Of a stretch of DNA of 64,000 nucleotides, positions 17,270 through 26,876 are shown piece after piece. The stretch is from Streptomyces sp. DG2A-72 (GTDB lineage: Bacteria > Actinomycetota > Actinomycetes > Streptomycetales > Streptomycetaceae). Made by a program: the position numbers and the translations under genes. The DNA is taken from positions 10,130,001-10,194,000 of the forward strand of contig NZ_JASTLC010000001.1 in assembly GCF_030499575.1 (NCBI RefSeq), in the 5' to 3' direction. The notes beneath the pieces were generated by a model that saw only the letters and a program-made list of their open reading frames with translations, was not told the DNA's origin and did not search any database. Position 1 is the stretch's first letter. The number at the start of each line of letters is the position of its first letter.

Positions 17270-17774
17270 GTTCCTCTGGAAGGGCCTTCTAGTCGTCCGG
17301 CCTGCTGGCCGCCGCGCGTCGTCGGCCCGCATTCGTGGGAGCGTCGGCATACGTCGTCGACGAGGCCGACGCCGTCGTCGTCACGGGCGACAACGGGAAG
17401 GCGCTCGGGCACGTGGACATTGGCAAACGAGATCGGTGTCGTCATCACAACCCTCCGGGTCACCGCGCCTGTCCTCCTCGCCGACCGCGGCTATCACCCT
17501 GTCCGCAGGGCGTGGGCTGTGGTGGACATGCTCGACCGCGATGCTCTGTGGCGTACGTCACTCAGAGCGCCGGGAACTCATCCGTTCCCCCGGCCGACTT
17601 CTGGACCGGCTCGGCGTCGGCCTGGCCTGCACCACCCCGCGATCCAGGAGAGCACCCATGTCCGCTGAACCAGTAGTCCCCGCCTGTGGGACCGCTGTGG
17701 ATGACGGCGGGAGGTCGCGACCGTTGCGTGGACGATTCGCGCTCAGCTGCCTGCGAGTCCGGAGGCTAGCTTGG
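17270..17774. other. Decayed stretch before the zinc cluster
   Basis: Short conserved-looking pieces appear in different frames on the plus strand (GASAYVVDEADAVVVTGDNG at about 17338; ANEIGVVITTLRVTAPVLLA at about 17423). They suggest a broken coding region, but none has a start and a stop in one frame and I recognise no family. Confidence 0.3.
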
Positions 17775-17789
17775 TGAAAATGGTTGTCG
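17775..17789. promoter_or_regulatory. Putative Zur box upstream of the first ABC importer
   Basis: The sequence TGAAAAT-G-GTTGTCG has one perfect left half and a 4/7 right half of the 7-1-7 palindrome TGAAAAT-N-ATTTTCA typical of Zur sites in Streptomyces. It is 75 bp upstream of the binding-protein start. It is the weakest of the six sites seen. Confidence 0.55.
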
Positions 17790-17863
17790 CTAGATTGCTT
17801 GTCGGCTCGCCTGCACTTATCGGGCTGCGCACCGACATCCGTACATTCCAGACCGGAGGATCC

Positions 17864-18874
17864 ATGCGCCACCCCGCCCGCCTCGGCGTCGCCCTGGCCC
17901 TCGCTTTCTCGGCTGTGGGCTGCGCGGCCTCCGAGGATGATGCGCCCTCAACGGACAAGGCCGGGGCGCAGGCGACGACCGTCACGAGTTGCGGTGAGAA
18001 GCTGTCTTTCGCCGATCAGCCCGAGCGGGCCGTCACGCTGGACCAGTCCTCCACCGAGACCCTGCTGGAGCTCGGACTCGCCGACCGGATGGCAGGCACG
18101 TCCAACCTGAAGACGAAAGTCGGCCAGGAGTACCAGGACGCTTACACGAAGGTCCCGGTGCTCAGCCCCGAGATCCTCACCGGTGAGCAATTGCGTGCAG
18201 CCACTCCGGACCTGGTTGTGTCGTCCTTCACCGACCTGTACTCAAAGGACAGGGTCGGCACGCGCGAGGAGCTGAGCGAGCTCGACCTGCCCTCCTACGT
18301 CAGCGCGGTCGACTGCCCGAAGCAGAATGGCCCCGGCAAAACCCCCTTCGACCTCCTCTTCGACGACTACAAGAACCTCGGGAAAGTGTTCGGTGTAGAG
18401 GGTCGCGCCACCAAGCTCATCGAGGAGCAGCGGGCCGTGGTCGAGAAGGCGGCCGAGGCCGGCGACGAGGTCAAGGGTGAGCCGACCGTCGTATGGCTGT
18501 ACTCCGTCTACAACGGACTGCCCTACGTCGCCGGTAAGGGCGGCATGCCCAGCGAGATGAGCAAGCTCGTGGGAGCGAAAAACGCCTTCGACGACGTCGA
18601 CGAGGACTGGCCCGAGGTCTCCTGGGAGGAGATCGCCGACCGTGACCCAGACTTCATCGTCATCGGTGATCTGCCCGAGCGAGGAGCACCGGGTGACAGT
18701 GCCGAGGAGAAGCGCGCGATGATGCGGAAGGACCCGGTGATGTCCAAACTGACGGCGGTCCGGAAGGACCGCGTCATCGAGGTGCCCGGCATCGAGATGG
18801 ACCCCTCGGTGCGCACCGTGAATACCCTGCGGCTGCTGACGGAGGGCATGAAGGACATTGGGTATGTCCGCTAG
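17864..18874 (+). CDS. ABC transporter metal/metallophore-binding lipoprotein
   Basis: This protein has 336 residues from ATG 17864, preceded by GGAGGATCC. It has a lipoprotein signal with lipobox AVGC (Cys at about residue 20). The body is a helical-backbone binding protein of the FepB/BtuF class: SFADQPERAVTLDQSSTETLLELGL style N-lobe, long linking helix (LIEEQRAVVEKAAEAG), then a C-lobe (DPDFIVIGDLPE…). It delivers a metal or metal chelate to the permease whose start overlaps its last codons. A Zur-type site precedes it, so zinc or a zincophore is the likely cargo. Confidence 0.85.
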   Translation: MRHPARLGVALALAFSAVGCAASEDDAPSTDKAGAQATTVTSCGEKLSFADQPERAVTLDQSSTETLLELGLADRMAGTSNLKTKVGQEYQDAYTKVPVLSPEILTGEQLRAATPDLVVSSFTDLYSKDRVGTREELSELDLPSYVSAVDCPKQNGPGKTPFDLLFDDYKNLGKVFGVEGRATKLIEEQRAVVEKAAEAGDEVKGEPTVVWLYSVYNGLPYVAGKGGMPSEMSKLVGAKNAFDDVDEDWPEVSWEEIADRDPDFIVIGDLPERGAPGDSAEEKRAMMRKDPVMSKLTAVRKDRVIEVPGIEMDPSVRTVNTLRLLTEGMKDIGYVR

Positions 18875-19991
18875 TCCGGCAGCCGCTCCGGGCCCGGTGG
18901 ATCTGCTGCACCCCACGGCCCGCCGGGACGGGCAGGCCGCGCCCGCCCGCACGTCGGCCGCCTCACCGAAGCCCGGCCCCTCCACGCTGTCCCAGGCGAC
19001 GCTGCTTCTCCTCGGAGTGGCGGCCCTGGTCGCCTCGGTGGCGGTGTCGGTACGGATCGGCACTGCCGACGTCGGTTACGCCGACCTGGCCAGGACGCTG
19101 GGCTCCCGTCTGGGCCTGGACGTCGAGCCGCTGCCACGGTTGCTCGACTCGCTCATCTGGGACCTGCGCCTCCCGCGCGTCCTGATGGCGGCGCTGGTCG
19201 GCGCCTCGCTCGCGGTGTGCGGCGCAGTGCTGCAGGCCGTGACACGCAACGCGCTGGCCGACCCCTACCTGCTGGGCGTCTCCTCGGGGGCGTCGACCGG
19301 CGCCGTGGCGGTGGTCGTTCTCGGCGTCGGCGCAGGCGCGATCGGGGTGACCGGCGGGGCGTTCGTCGGCGCGATGCTCTCCTTCGGTCTGCTGCTGCTC
19401 CTGCTGCGGCGCACTGCACTGGACTCGGTACGGATCGTGCTGACGGGGGTGGTCGTGTGGCAGCTGTTCACGGCGCTGACCTCGCTGATCCTCATGGCAT
19501 CCGGCGACGCCGACGCCACCCGCGCGATCACCCACTGGCTGCTCGGCTCGATGGCCCCGGCCCGCTGGGAATCGGTCGTCGTCTGCGCGGCCGTCACCCT
19601 GGCCGGCCTGGTGGTGGTCTGGCTGCACTCCACCGCCCTCGACGGATTCTCCTTCGGCGCCGACACCGCCTCATCGCTGGGCATCGACGTCCGCACGACG
19701 CGGAGGGTGCTGCTCGTGGTGACGGCAATCCTGACCTCGGTCGCCGTCGCCACCGTGGGCGCCATCGGATTCGTTGGACTGATCGTGCCGCACGGCGTCC
19801 GGTTCCTCGTCGGACCGCTGCACCGGGCGCTGCTCCCCTTCTCCGCACTGGCAGGCGCGATCTTCCTGGTGTGGACCGACGCCCTCGCCCGGATCGCCTT
19901 CGCCCCTCAGGAAGTCCCGGTTGGCGTCTTCACCGCCCTGCTCGGCGTGCCCCTGTTCTTGCTCATCCTGCGCAAACGAGGTGAGCTGTGA
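18864..19991 (+). CDS. FecCD-family ABC permease
   Basis: This permease has 375 residues from ATG 18864, overlapping the end of the binding-protein gene. It has a hydrophilic N-terminal extension of about 45 residues. About ten membrane helices follow with the FecCD signatures LRLPRVLMAALVGASLAVCG, LADPYLLGVSSGAS and GFVGLIVPHGVR. It forms the transmembrane channel of the importer with the next ATPase. The stop overlaps the ATPase start (GTGA). Confidence 0.9.
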   Translation: MSASPAAAPGPVDLLHPTARRDGQAAPARTSAASPKPGPSTLSQATLLLLGVAALVASVAVSVRIGTADVGYADLARTLGSRLGLDVEPLPRLLDSLIWDLRLPRVLMAALVGASLAVCGAVLQAVTRNALADPYLLGVSSGASTGAVAVVVLGVGAGAIGVTGGAFVGAMLSFGLLLLLLRRTALDSVRIVLTGVVVWQLFTALTSLILMASGDADATRAITHWLLGSMAPARWESVVVCAAVTLAGLVVVWLHSTALDGFSFGADTASSLGIDVRTTRRVLLVVTAILTSVAVATVGAIGFVGLIVPHGVRFLVGPLHRALLPFSALAGAIFLVWTDALARIAFAPQEVPVGVFTALLGVPLFLLILRKRGEL

Positions 19992-20791
19992 GGATCACCG
20001 TTGAACGACTGACCTGGTCGGTGTCGGACAAGACCATCGTCCATGACGTCAGCCTGGACATCGCCCCGGGCGAGACGGTCGGGCTGATCGGCCCCAACGG
20101 CTCCGGCAAGTCCTCACTGCTGCGCTGCCTCGCAGGCTTGCGTTCCCCGGCGTCCGGCACGGTCCGGTACGACGGTGAGCCGATCACGGGCTGGAGCGCC
20201 CGACGGATCGCCCAGCATGTCGCCTTCGTCGAGCAGGCCACCGACACCGACAGCGACCTGCGGATCGCCGACGTCGTCGGCCTCGGCCGCACTCCCTTCC
20301 GGGACCGATGGCGCGGCCCGGACGACACCGACCGCGCCGTCATCGCGGCCGCGCTCACCCGCGTCGGACTGACCGACCTGTCCGACCGGGCCTGGAAATC
20401 GCTCTCCGGCGGCGAGCGGCAACGCGCCCACATCGCCCGCGCCCTGGCCCAGCAGCCCTGGTCCATCCTGCTCGACGAGCCGACCAACCACCTCGACGTG
20501 AAGCATCAGTTGGAGCTCATGGAGCTGCTGGCCGGCACAGATCAGACGGTGCTGGTGGCCCTGCACGACCTGTCGCTGGCCGCACGGTACTGCGACCGGC
20601 TGCTGCTCATGGACCACGGGCGCCTGGTCGCCGCGGGGCCGCCCAAGGATGTACTGAGCCCGGACCGGCTGGCGGGAGTCTTCGAGGTCAACGCGGAGAT
20701 CGGCCTCGACAGCATGGGCAACCTCGCGGTCTCCTGCCGCGGTGTCGCGCCGCGAGCCGGCCATGGGCGGGCGGCGGCCGAGCCCGCGTAG
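19988..20791 (+). CDS. ABC importer ATPase (FepC-type)
   Basis: This is a 267-residue ATPase. Walker A is GPNGSGKSS (about residues 36-44), the signature is LSGGERQRAHIARAL (about 139-153), Walker B is ILLDEPTNHLD, and the switch His is in VALHDLSLAARY. It energises the FecCD permease encoded just upstream. It is the third gene of a binding protein-permease-ATPase operon under a Zur-type site. Confidence 0.92.
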   Translation: MRITVERLTWSVSDKTIVHDVSLDIAPGETVGLIGPNGSGKSSLLRCLAGLRSPASGTVRYDGEPITGWSARRIAQHVAFVEQATDTDSDLRIADVVGLGRTPFRDRWRGPDDTDRAVIAAALTRVGLTDLSDRAWKSLSGGERQRAHIARALAQQPWSILLDEPTNHLDVKHQLELMELLAGTDQTVLVALHDLSLAARYCDRLLLMDHGRLVAAGPPKDVLSPDRLAGVFEVNAEIGLDSMGNLAVSCRGVAPRAGHGRAAAEPA

Positions 20792-21136
20792 CGCACCGGC
20801 CCGTCGGCACGCTGACGGTGGGCCCCAAGGCTCAAGAGGAACGCGAAAAATGCGGCCTACGAGACGGCGTGCGCGAGGGGATCGGCTGCGTCGCCCCCGA
20901 CGGTCGTCCCTGCTGCTGACTGCTCCCGCAGCCTTGCCCGGCCAGCATGCCCGCCGGAGTGACGGCAAGTCTTTCTCGACCAGCAGCCGTTCGGGGGGCT
21001 TGCGTGGGCACCAAGCGGTGGGGGCGAGACGCGTGGCGAGGGCATCGGCCTCGAGGCATGCAGTGATTGGGTGTGAGCTCCTCCGCCCGGCCGACGGGGG
21101 CGTCCCAATGCAGTGGCTCCGCGCCGGGCCGGCCCG
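20792..21136. other. Convergent intergenic region, nothing recognised
   Basis: This is the gap between the importer operon and a convergent dioxygenase gene. No open frame resembles a known family, and I see no clear strong terminator hairpin or operator. Confidence 0.4.
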
Positions 21137-21904
21137 TTAGCGAGCATCGCTGCTGCGCAGAGTGAGAATGCGGACGATGCGGTCGCCGGTGTGCGCTTCG
21201 CGGCCGTGCCAGCAGCGGTAGTTGTCCAGGATGAGGATTTCTCCCTGGGCGAGCCGAAAACGCGGAAGGGTTCCTTCCATGTCGCGCACCGTTTCCTGGA
21301 AGCGGGCCAGCATGGTCTGAATGTGTTCGGCGTCCGGGTCTCGGTGCAGGGGGGCCGCGCCATCGGTGCGGCGGACGATGCGTCGGCCGGTGCGGGTGTA
21401 CTCCACATGCCTGCCGACGCGAGGTGTCGCGGGAAGCCCGCGCAGCCCGCCCCAGGCCCCGTAGAGGTCGACGTCGGCTTGGGTGAGGAATTCCCACAGA
21501 TCCGGGTCCGTGGCCGTGCAGTCGTCCACGAATCGGTACGCGTCGGCCAAGAAGGAGTCCCCGCCTGAACCCGGCGGCTGGACGCACTGAATGAGGACGT
21601 AGTCCTCGTCGGGGTCACGTCGCCGGTGCGGGACACCTCCCATGTCGACGACGATGTCGAAGCTGTCGGCGTGCAGGTGGACAGGGTTCCCGTCCTGTGA
21701 CTGCCGTTGGCGAAGGGGGAACACCTGCCGGAGCCGCTGGCCGAGAACGGCGGCAGCGGCGACGACGGGCGCGTCGGCGGTGGCTTCGAGCCCGGTCAGG
21801 ACGACGGCACCGTCGTGAGCGAGTTTGCGGCGGGCTTCTTGACCGTGCCCAATGTCGATGCGGGCAGGGACGACACCGAGGGATGGGCGCCGGGACGTGA
21901 GCAT
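21137..21904 (-). CDS. TauD/TfdA-family Fe(II)/2-oxoglutarate dioxygenase
   Basis: This is a 255-residue protein. The iron-binding H-x-D is in VHLHADSFDIV (about residues 96-106), the distal His in DNYRCWHGRE (about 228-237), and the 2-oxoglutarate-binding Arg in DRIVRILTLRS. It is most like clavaminate-synthase or gamma-butyrobetaine-type hydroxylases of small amino acids. It follows the MFS gene by 96 bp on the same strand and is probably co-transcribed with it. In this context it may hydroxylate an amino-acid unit of the metallophore; the substrate is not known. Confidence 0.8.
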   Translation of the reverse strand: MLTSRRPSLGVVPARIDIGHGQEARRKLAHDGAVVLTGLEATADAPVVAAAAVLGQRLRQVFPLRQRQSQDGNPVHLHADSFDIVVDMGGVPHRRRDPDEDYVLIQCVQPPGSGGDSFLADAYRFVDDCTATDPDLWEFLTQADVDLYGAWGGLRGLPATPRVGRHVEYTRTGRRIVRRTDGAAPLHRDPDAEHIQTMLARFQETVRDMEGTLPRFRLAQGEILILDNYRCWHGREAHTGDRIVRILTLRSSDAR

Positions 21905-22000
21905 CGGTCGCGTGTTCCTTTCGCGCGGGGGCGGGGCATGAGTCGGTTGTTGTGCGGTTGGCCGGTGAGCCGAGCGGGCCCATTGCGGTGCCGTTGACGA

Positions 22001-23266
22001 TCACTGCTGCTTCGCAGGCCCCGGTGTTTCGGCCTTGCGGGAGAAGGTGCGGGAACCGGGGGCCAACGCGGCCGCGGCCGGGGCGAGGAAGCAGATCAGT
22101 GCGCAGGTGCCGAGGACAGCCTGGGCACCGAAGGTGTCGATCGCCGGGGCGATGAGTGCGAGTCCGATCGGGGCCAGGCCATAGGAGAGCAGGAAGTCGA
22201 GGGAGGACACACGGGCCAGCTTGTCCGGCTCGACCTCACGCTGGGTGGCGGTGAACCAGGGCACGTTGAACAGTTCGAGGCCCAGGCCGGCGATGACGTA
22301 GGCGGCGACCACCACCGCGGGGTGTACGGGGAGCAGCAGGCTGAGCGGTGCGAAGCCGTAGCAGGCCAGGCTGGCGAGTGCGGTCCAGCCCTGGGCGCGG
22401 GGACGCCAGCGGGCGATGATCAGGGCTCCGGCGAGGGCGCCCGCGACGTAACCGGTGGTTGCCGACGCCAGGACCGCCTCGGTGTCGTAGCGGTCCCGGC
22501 TGACCAGCGGCAGCACAACGCTGGTCGCGGAATAGCCGGTTGCTATGACCGCGGTCAGCGCGGCAAGGCCGGCTAGGAACCAGGGGTGTCTGCGGGCCTC
22601 CCGGACACCCTCGGCGAACTCGGTGATGAACGACGTACGTTCGCGGGCGACAGCAGCGGTAGCGGTGCCTGCCGGAGGGATCAGCGCCGCGGCGAGCCAG
22701 AGCAGTCCCGTGCCCAGCAACAGTGCGCCCGCGTCGAGGACGGCCGCGAGCACGGCTATGAGGCCCGGTGCGACCAGGGTGGTGATCCGTACTGCCAGGG
22801 TCATCGCCGCGTTGGCCTGCTGCCGCCGCGGTGCGTCGACGACCTCGGCGGCGAGTGCCTGAAACGCCGGCCGGCAGGCGCCCTGCCCGGCTCCGACCAC
22901 GGTGGCCGCGACGGCCATGAGCACTGCCGACCGCCCGAGTCCTACGGCGATCAGGGGAGTTGCGACTGCGGCGGCCAGGCCGGCCCAGAGGACGACGCTC
23001 CTGCGGGAGTAGCGGTCGGCCAGGACTCCACTGATGGGAACCGCAGCGAGAAATCCGCCCGTGCGCGCGGCCAGGACGAGTCCGAGGCCCCCGGGTGTGA
23101 TCGAGCGGTCGAGCACCGCGAGCCCGAGGACGAACGGCAGTGCCCAGGTTGCCAGTCCCGAGGCGGTGGTGCCCGACCACAGCCGCAGGAAGGCCGCTTC
23201 CCGCAGGACGGACCGCCGGCGGCGCGGATCGGTTTCGGACACGGTCGCCTCGGGCGAGCTCGTCAC
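22001..23266 (-). CDS. MFS exporter of the zinc cluster
   Basis: This exporter has 421 residues from GTG 23266, chosen because GAGGAG lies upstream; an upstream ATG at 23338 is too near the putative Zur box. About twelve membrane helices are seen, with the MFS loop GVLADRYSRRSVVLWAGL between helices 2 and 3. It is similar in type to EntS-like siderophore exporters. A Zur-type site lies about 100 bp upstream of the start. It likely exports the metallophore. Confidence 0.82.
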   Translation of the reverse strand: MTSSPEATVSETDPRRRRSVLREAAFLRLWSGTTASGLATWALPFVLGLAVLDRSITPGGLGLVLAARTGGFLAAVPISGVLADRYSRRSVVLWAGLAAAVATPLIAVGLGRSAVLMAVAATVVGAGQGACRPAFQALAAEVVDAPRRQQANAAMTLAVRITTLVAPGLIAVLAAVLDAGALLLGTGLLWLAAALIPPAGTATAAVARERTSFITEFAEGVREARRHPWFLAGLAALTAVIATGYSATSVVLPLVSRDRYDTEAVLASATTGYVAGALAGALIIARWRPRAQGWTALASLACYGFAPLSLLLPVHPAVVVAAYVIAGLGLELFNVPWFTATQREVEPDKLARVSSLDFLLSYGLAPIGLALIAPAIDTFGAQAVLGTCALICFLAPAAAALAPGSRTFSRKAETPGPAKQQ

Positions 23267-23362
23267 TGGGCGATGCTCCTCTGGCTGTCCCGGGCGAAGC
23301 CGCCCTCGGCGCGGACCCGGGATCCTTATTGCGATCAACTTGCAATTACTCAGACACTCTAT

Positions 23363-23377
23363 TGAAAATCGTTGCCA
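23363..23377. promoter_or_regulatory. Putative Zur box of the MFS/dioxygenase operon
   Basis: TGAAAAT-C-GTTGCCA has a perfect left half and a partial right half (TT..CA kept). It is about 97 bp upstream of the chosen MFS start, between that gene and the regulator gene. Confidence 0.55.
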
Positions 23378-23547
23378 GTGGTCTACCGGAGTCCAACTTC
23401 CACCTCAGTCGCTCGCCGGCCCTCAGGACCGTGAAGGCGGCAAGCTGCGGGCAGCAGGGAGCGTGCACGCGGCCGGTAAGCCCATACAGGGCGCTGACTT
23501 GATGTTGGGCAACCTGCGGGATCGGACGGAAGTCGGTGCGATCCGGC

Positions 23548-24024
23548 TCAATCGGCCGCTCGCCGGTAGCCACAGGTGCGGCACAGACCGACAAGATCGA
23601 GCGTGTGCTGTACCTCGACGAATCCGTGAGCCTGCTGGACGGTCGCCAGCCAGGTCTCGAACGATTCGGAGGAGATCGGCACGCTGTGGCCGCACTGGCG
23701 GCAGAGCAGGTAGTGCTGGTGCTCGGCGGCATCCCGACGCCGGTAGGACCGCTCTCCTCTGTCGTCCCGCACGGCGTCGACCAGATCGAGGCGTTCCAGG
23801 GTGGCGAGGGTCCGGTACACGGTGCTCAGGCTGACTCGATTGCCCCGGCCGTGTAGGAACCGGTGAAGCTCCTGGGCGCTGGCAAACACGTCTAATTCTT
23901 CGAGCGCCTTGAGCACGGCTTCCCGCTGCCGAGTGATGCGAGGGGGGTTTCCGCCATCAAGGCGGTCAGTGCTTTGCCCCGCATGGAGTTGACGTGACCG
24001 GGTGGCGACCTGCTCCTTGAGCAT
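23548..24024 (-). CDS. Fur/Zur-family metalloregulator
   Basis: This is a 158-residue regulator. The winged-helix domain covers about residues 25-100 (RITRQREAVLKALEEL, ASAQELHRFLHGRGNRVSLS, TVYRTLATLERLDLVD). The dimer/metal domain has HQHYLLCRQCGHSVPI and LVGLCRTCGYRRA, giving the two C-x2-C pairs of a structural Zn site. The length and Cys pattern fit Zur. A site like the other Zur boxes lies 125 bp upstream, so autoregulation is likely. It may be a second Zur, specific to this cluster. Confidence 0.85.
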   Translation of the reverse strand: MLKEQVATRSRQLHAGQSTDRLDGGNPPRITRQREAVLKALEELDVFASAQELHRFLHGRGNRVSLSTVYRTLATLERLDLVDAVRDDRGERSYRRRDAAEHQHYLLCRQCGHSVPISSESFETWLATVQQAHGFVEVQHTLDLVGLCRTCGYRRAAD

Positions 24025-24148
24025 CTTCTCCCCTTCCAGCAGCCGCTACCGGTTTGAATGCCGCGCTGGCGACAGAAGCGCCGCTTCCGGTGCGCTCATG
24101 ACGGTTCCGGCGATGCGGCGCGGCGGCGATCGCCCGGTGCGACGCTAC

Positions 24149-24163
24149 TAGTTTTCATTTTCA
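24149..24163. promoter_or_regulatory. Putative Zur box upstream of the regulator gene
   Basis: TAGTTTT-C-ATTTTCA has a perfect right half and a poor left half. It lies 125 bp upstream of the Fur/Zur start. The core TTTTCATTTTCATA also occurs at the site near 24690. Confidence 0.5.
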
Positions 24164-24165
24164 TA

Positions 24166-24688
24166 AGCGCAAGGGTGTCTCATCGGCCCGTGAGGCGGTA
24201 GAGGTTGAAGCAGTAGGCGTCGATCTGCCGGCCTGTGCGGCAGCGCTTGGTACGCGAGCGACAGTCGGCGCACAAGCGCGGACGCCTCGCTCGGTGCGGC
24301 ATGGTGCACCTTCAGCTCGTACATGGTCTCGGCGGCGAGCAGGGTACCGGGGAGGCGCTCAGTGATGAGGTCGGAGGCCGAGCGCACTTCGGGGTAGAGG
24401 AGGACGGTCCCGGCGCGGCCAGGACCTCCTGCCTCCACGGTGTTTCGGCGATCGAGGCGGCAGGGGTGTGCCTGTGTTCGGTGTCCGGGAGGTGCCATAC
24501 CCAGGTGTCGGACAGGGCTGTGCGCAGGTTAGGGCCGAGAAGGCTCAGGGCACCTCGAAGCGGGCAATGCCGTGGTCGATCGCCTCGGCCATCGCGACCC
24601 CACGCGGATCGTTGAGCATGCCGCGGTGCTTGTAGCTGCCTGCATGCGACGAAGGCCGTGGTGGCGAGTTCCTGACGACAGTGATGAA
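24166..24688. other. Remnant stretch between two Zur-type sites
   Basis: About 520 bp have broken minus-strand coding character (LSDTWVWHLPDTEHRHTP, then VRSASDLITERLPGTLLAAE in another frame, and a tail RPSSHAGSYKHRGMLNDPRG ending at 24547). It looks like a decayed gene that once read leftward from the site near 24690, but I do not recognise it. Confidence 0.35.
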
Positions 24689-24689
24689 T

Positions 24690-24704
24690 TGATTTTCATT
24701 TTCA
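24690..24704. promoter_or_regulatory. Putative Zur box of the methyltransferase-metK-mtn operon
   Basis: TGATTTT-C-ATTTTCA has a perfect right half and an AT-rich left half; a further TTTTCA precedes it. It is 41 bp upstream of the ATG of the first gene of the operon, a good place for repression. Confidence 0.6.
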
Positions 24705-24745
24705 TATACGCTTGGCTCCGCTGTCACCCTCGGACAGGAGTTTGC

Positions 24746-25639
24746 ATGGAGCCGTGCGAGCTGGCCGCCGGATTAGCAGACGGGGCCGAGAGCTTCGACC
24801 GATTGTTCAGCGCGTTGTGGTCGTCGATTGGTGCCGCGACCGTCAAGGCTGCACGACTGCGCCCCGGTGTGCACGTGTTCGACGCATGCTGCGGCTCGGG
24901 GGCGTCCGCGATCCTGGCCGCGGAGGAGATCGGCCCGCACGGCGTGATTGACGCAGTAGACCTCGCGGAGCCCTTGCTTGAGCGTGGCCGGGCCCAGGCC
25001 ACGGTCCGCGGTCTCGGCAACGTGCGGTTCGTGCACGGCGACGTCCTCGACTGGCCTGCACCGCACGGTGGTTACGACGCCGTGGTGTGTTCGCTCGGGA
25101 TCTTCTCCTTCCCCGACATGGCGGCAGGAACAGAGCGACTGCTGAGGCTCCTGCGGCCTGGCGGCCGGCTGGCCGCGACCATCTGGGCCCGGGGCGCGCT
25201 CGAACCGCTGCCTGAGCTGATCCATCGGGCCGTCCTACCAGAACGGCCGTACCTTGCCGACGCCCCACGGCCGGTCAACCCGCTCGAACCCATCGGCACG
25301 CCTGAGTCATTCCGGGACTGGCTCGCTGCCCGCTCGCTGTCATCCGTCGGCGTGCAGTGCCTCCCGCTCGCTCTGCCCGGCGACCCGGACCTGCTGTGGT
25401 CTCTGGTGCTCGGCACCGGGTTCAGGGGCCTGCTCGGCGGCTTGCCCGTCGCCGCGGTGGAACGCGTCCGCCGGCGGTTCACGGCGGGCCTGCTCGCCGA
25501 GGGCCGGGACGCGATCGACTTCTCCGCGCTCGTAGGCACGGGGACTCTCCGCCGCGTCGCTCTGCCCCGCCGCCCCGGAGGCGCCCGCCCCTTGCTGACC
25601 ACCGGCGAGCCCATCAGATCGGCACCACAAATCGGTTGA
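24746..25639 (+). CDS. Class I SAM-dependent methyltransferase-fold enzyme
   Basis: This protein has 297 residues from ATG 24746, preceded by CAGGAG. The SAM-binding motif I is [18 protein letters not shown] (about residues 44-61), motif II is [18 protein letters not shown], and motif IV/V regions are [16 protein letters not shown] and [16 protein letters not shown]. It resembles UbiE-type small-molecule methyltransferases. It heads an operon that continues with SAM synthetase and MTA-salvage genes. That suggests it may use SAM as an aminocarboxypropyl donor (releasing MTA) rather than as a methyl donor; this is inference from context. Confidence 0.8.
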   Translation: MEPCELAAGLADGAESFDRLFSALWSSIGAATVKAARLRPGVHVFDACCGSGASAILAAEEIGPHGVIDAVDLAEPLLERGRAQATVRGLGNVRFVHGDVLDWPAPHGGYDAVVCSLGIFSFPDMAAGTERLLRLLRPGGRLAATIWARGALEPLPELIHRAVLPERPYLADAPRPVNPLEPIGTPESFRDWLAARSLSSVGVQCLPLALPGDPDLLWSLVLGTGFRGLLGGLPVAAVERVRRRFTAGLLAEGRDAIDFSALVGTGTLRRVALPRRPGGARPLLTTGEPIRSAPQIG

Positions 25640-25652
25640 CGTCAGGAGATTC

Positions 25653-26876
25653 ATGTCTCGCCGGCTGTTCACCTCGGAGTCCGTGACCGAGGGCCACTCC
25701 GACAAGATCGCTGACCAGGTCAGCGACACGATTCTCGACGCGCTGCTCCAGGAGGACCCAAGGTCCCGGGTCGCCGTGGAGACCTTGATCACCACGGGCC
25801 TGGTGCACGTGGCCGGCGAGGTGACGACCAAGGCGTATGCGCCGATCGCCACGCTCGTTCGGAACAAGATCCTTGAGATCGGCTACGACTCCTCGACGAA
25901 GGGCTTCGATGGCGCCTCCTGTGGGGTGTCGGTGTCCATTGGTGCCCAGTCCGCTGACATCGCGCAGGGTGTTGACACCGCGTACGAGCGTCGGGTCGGC
26001 GGTGCCGCCCAGAGTGCGGAGGCTGATGATCTGGACACGCAGGGCGCGGGCGACCAGGGCTTGATGTTCGGCTACGCGTGCGACGAGACGCCCGAGTTGA
26101 TGCCGCTGCCGATCCACTTGGCGCACCGGCTCTCGCGCCGCCTGTCCGAAGTGCGGAAGAACGGCACCCTCCCCTACCTGCGTCCGGACGGCAAGACCCA
26201 GGTCACCATCGAGTACGACGGCGACAAGGCCGTCCGCCTCGACACGGTGGTGGTCTCCTCACAGCACGCGAGCGACATCGACCTGGAGTCCCTGCTTGCC
26301 CCCGACATCCGCGAGTTCGTCGTGGAGGCGGAGCTGAAGGCGCTCCTGGACGAGGGCATCAAGCTCGACACCGAGGGCTACCGGCTCCTGGTCAACCCCA
26401 CCGGCCGGTTCGAGACCGGTGGCCCGATGGGCGACGCGGGCCTGACAGGCCGGAAGATCATCATCGACACCTACGGCGGCATGGCCAGGCACGGCGGTGG
26501 CGCCTTCTCCGGCAAGGACCCGTCCAAGGTGGACCGTTCGGCCGCCTACGCAATGCGCTGGGTGGCGAAGAACGTGGTGGCGGCCGGTCTCGCCTCGCGC
26601 TGCGAGGTGCAGGTCGCGTACGCGATCGGCAAGGCCGAGCCGGTCGGCCTGTTCGTGGAGACCTTCGGCACGGCCACGGTGGACGCCGAGAAGATCGAGA
26701 AGGGTATCAGCGAGGTCTTCGACCTCCGCCCCGCCGCGATCATCCGAGACCTGGACCTGCTGCGCCCGATCTACGCCCAGACCGCGGCATACGGCCACTT
26801 CGGCCGTGAGATCCCCGACTTCACCTGGGAGCGCACCGACCGTGTGGACGCGCTGCCGGCGGCCGCAGGCATATGA
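25653..26876 (+). CDS. metK: S-adenosylmethionine synthetase
   Basis: This is a 407-residue enzyme making SAM from methionine and ATP. Signature regions are [20 protein letters not shown] (usual GHPDK, here GHSDK), [20 protein letters not shown], and [19 protein letters not shown]. It is full length. It starts 13 bp after the methyltransferase gene and overlaps mtnA by ATGA. It is probably a cluster-specific second copy, supplying SAM to the enzymes encoded around it under the same Zur-type control. Confidence 0.95.
   Translation: MSRRLFTSESVTEGHSDKIADQVSDTILDALLQEDPRSRVAVETLITTGLVHVAGEVTTKAYAPIATLVRNKILEIGYDSSTKGFDGASCGVSVSIGAQSADIAQGVDTAYERRVGGAAQSAEADDLDTQGAGDQGLMFGYACDETPELMPLPIHLAHRLSRRLSEVRKNGTLPYLRPDGKTQVTIEYDGDKAVRLDTVVVSSQHASDIDLESLLAPDIREFVVEAELKALLDEGIKLDTEGYRLLVNPTGRFETGGPMGDAGLTGRKIIIDTYGGMARHGGGAFSGKDPSKVDRSAAYAMRWVAKNVVAAGLASRCEVQVAYAIGKAEPVGLFVETFGTATVDAEKIEKGISEVFDLRPAAIIRDLDLLRPIYAQTAAYGHFGREIPDFTWERTDRVDALPAAAGI

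Noticed and set aside
24148..24498. Minus-strand frame ending in YENEN
   Set aside because: Its tail is simply the translated Zur-like site and it lacks a start and family resemblance; treated as a remnant stretch.
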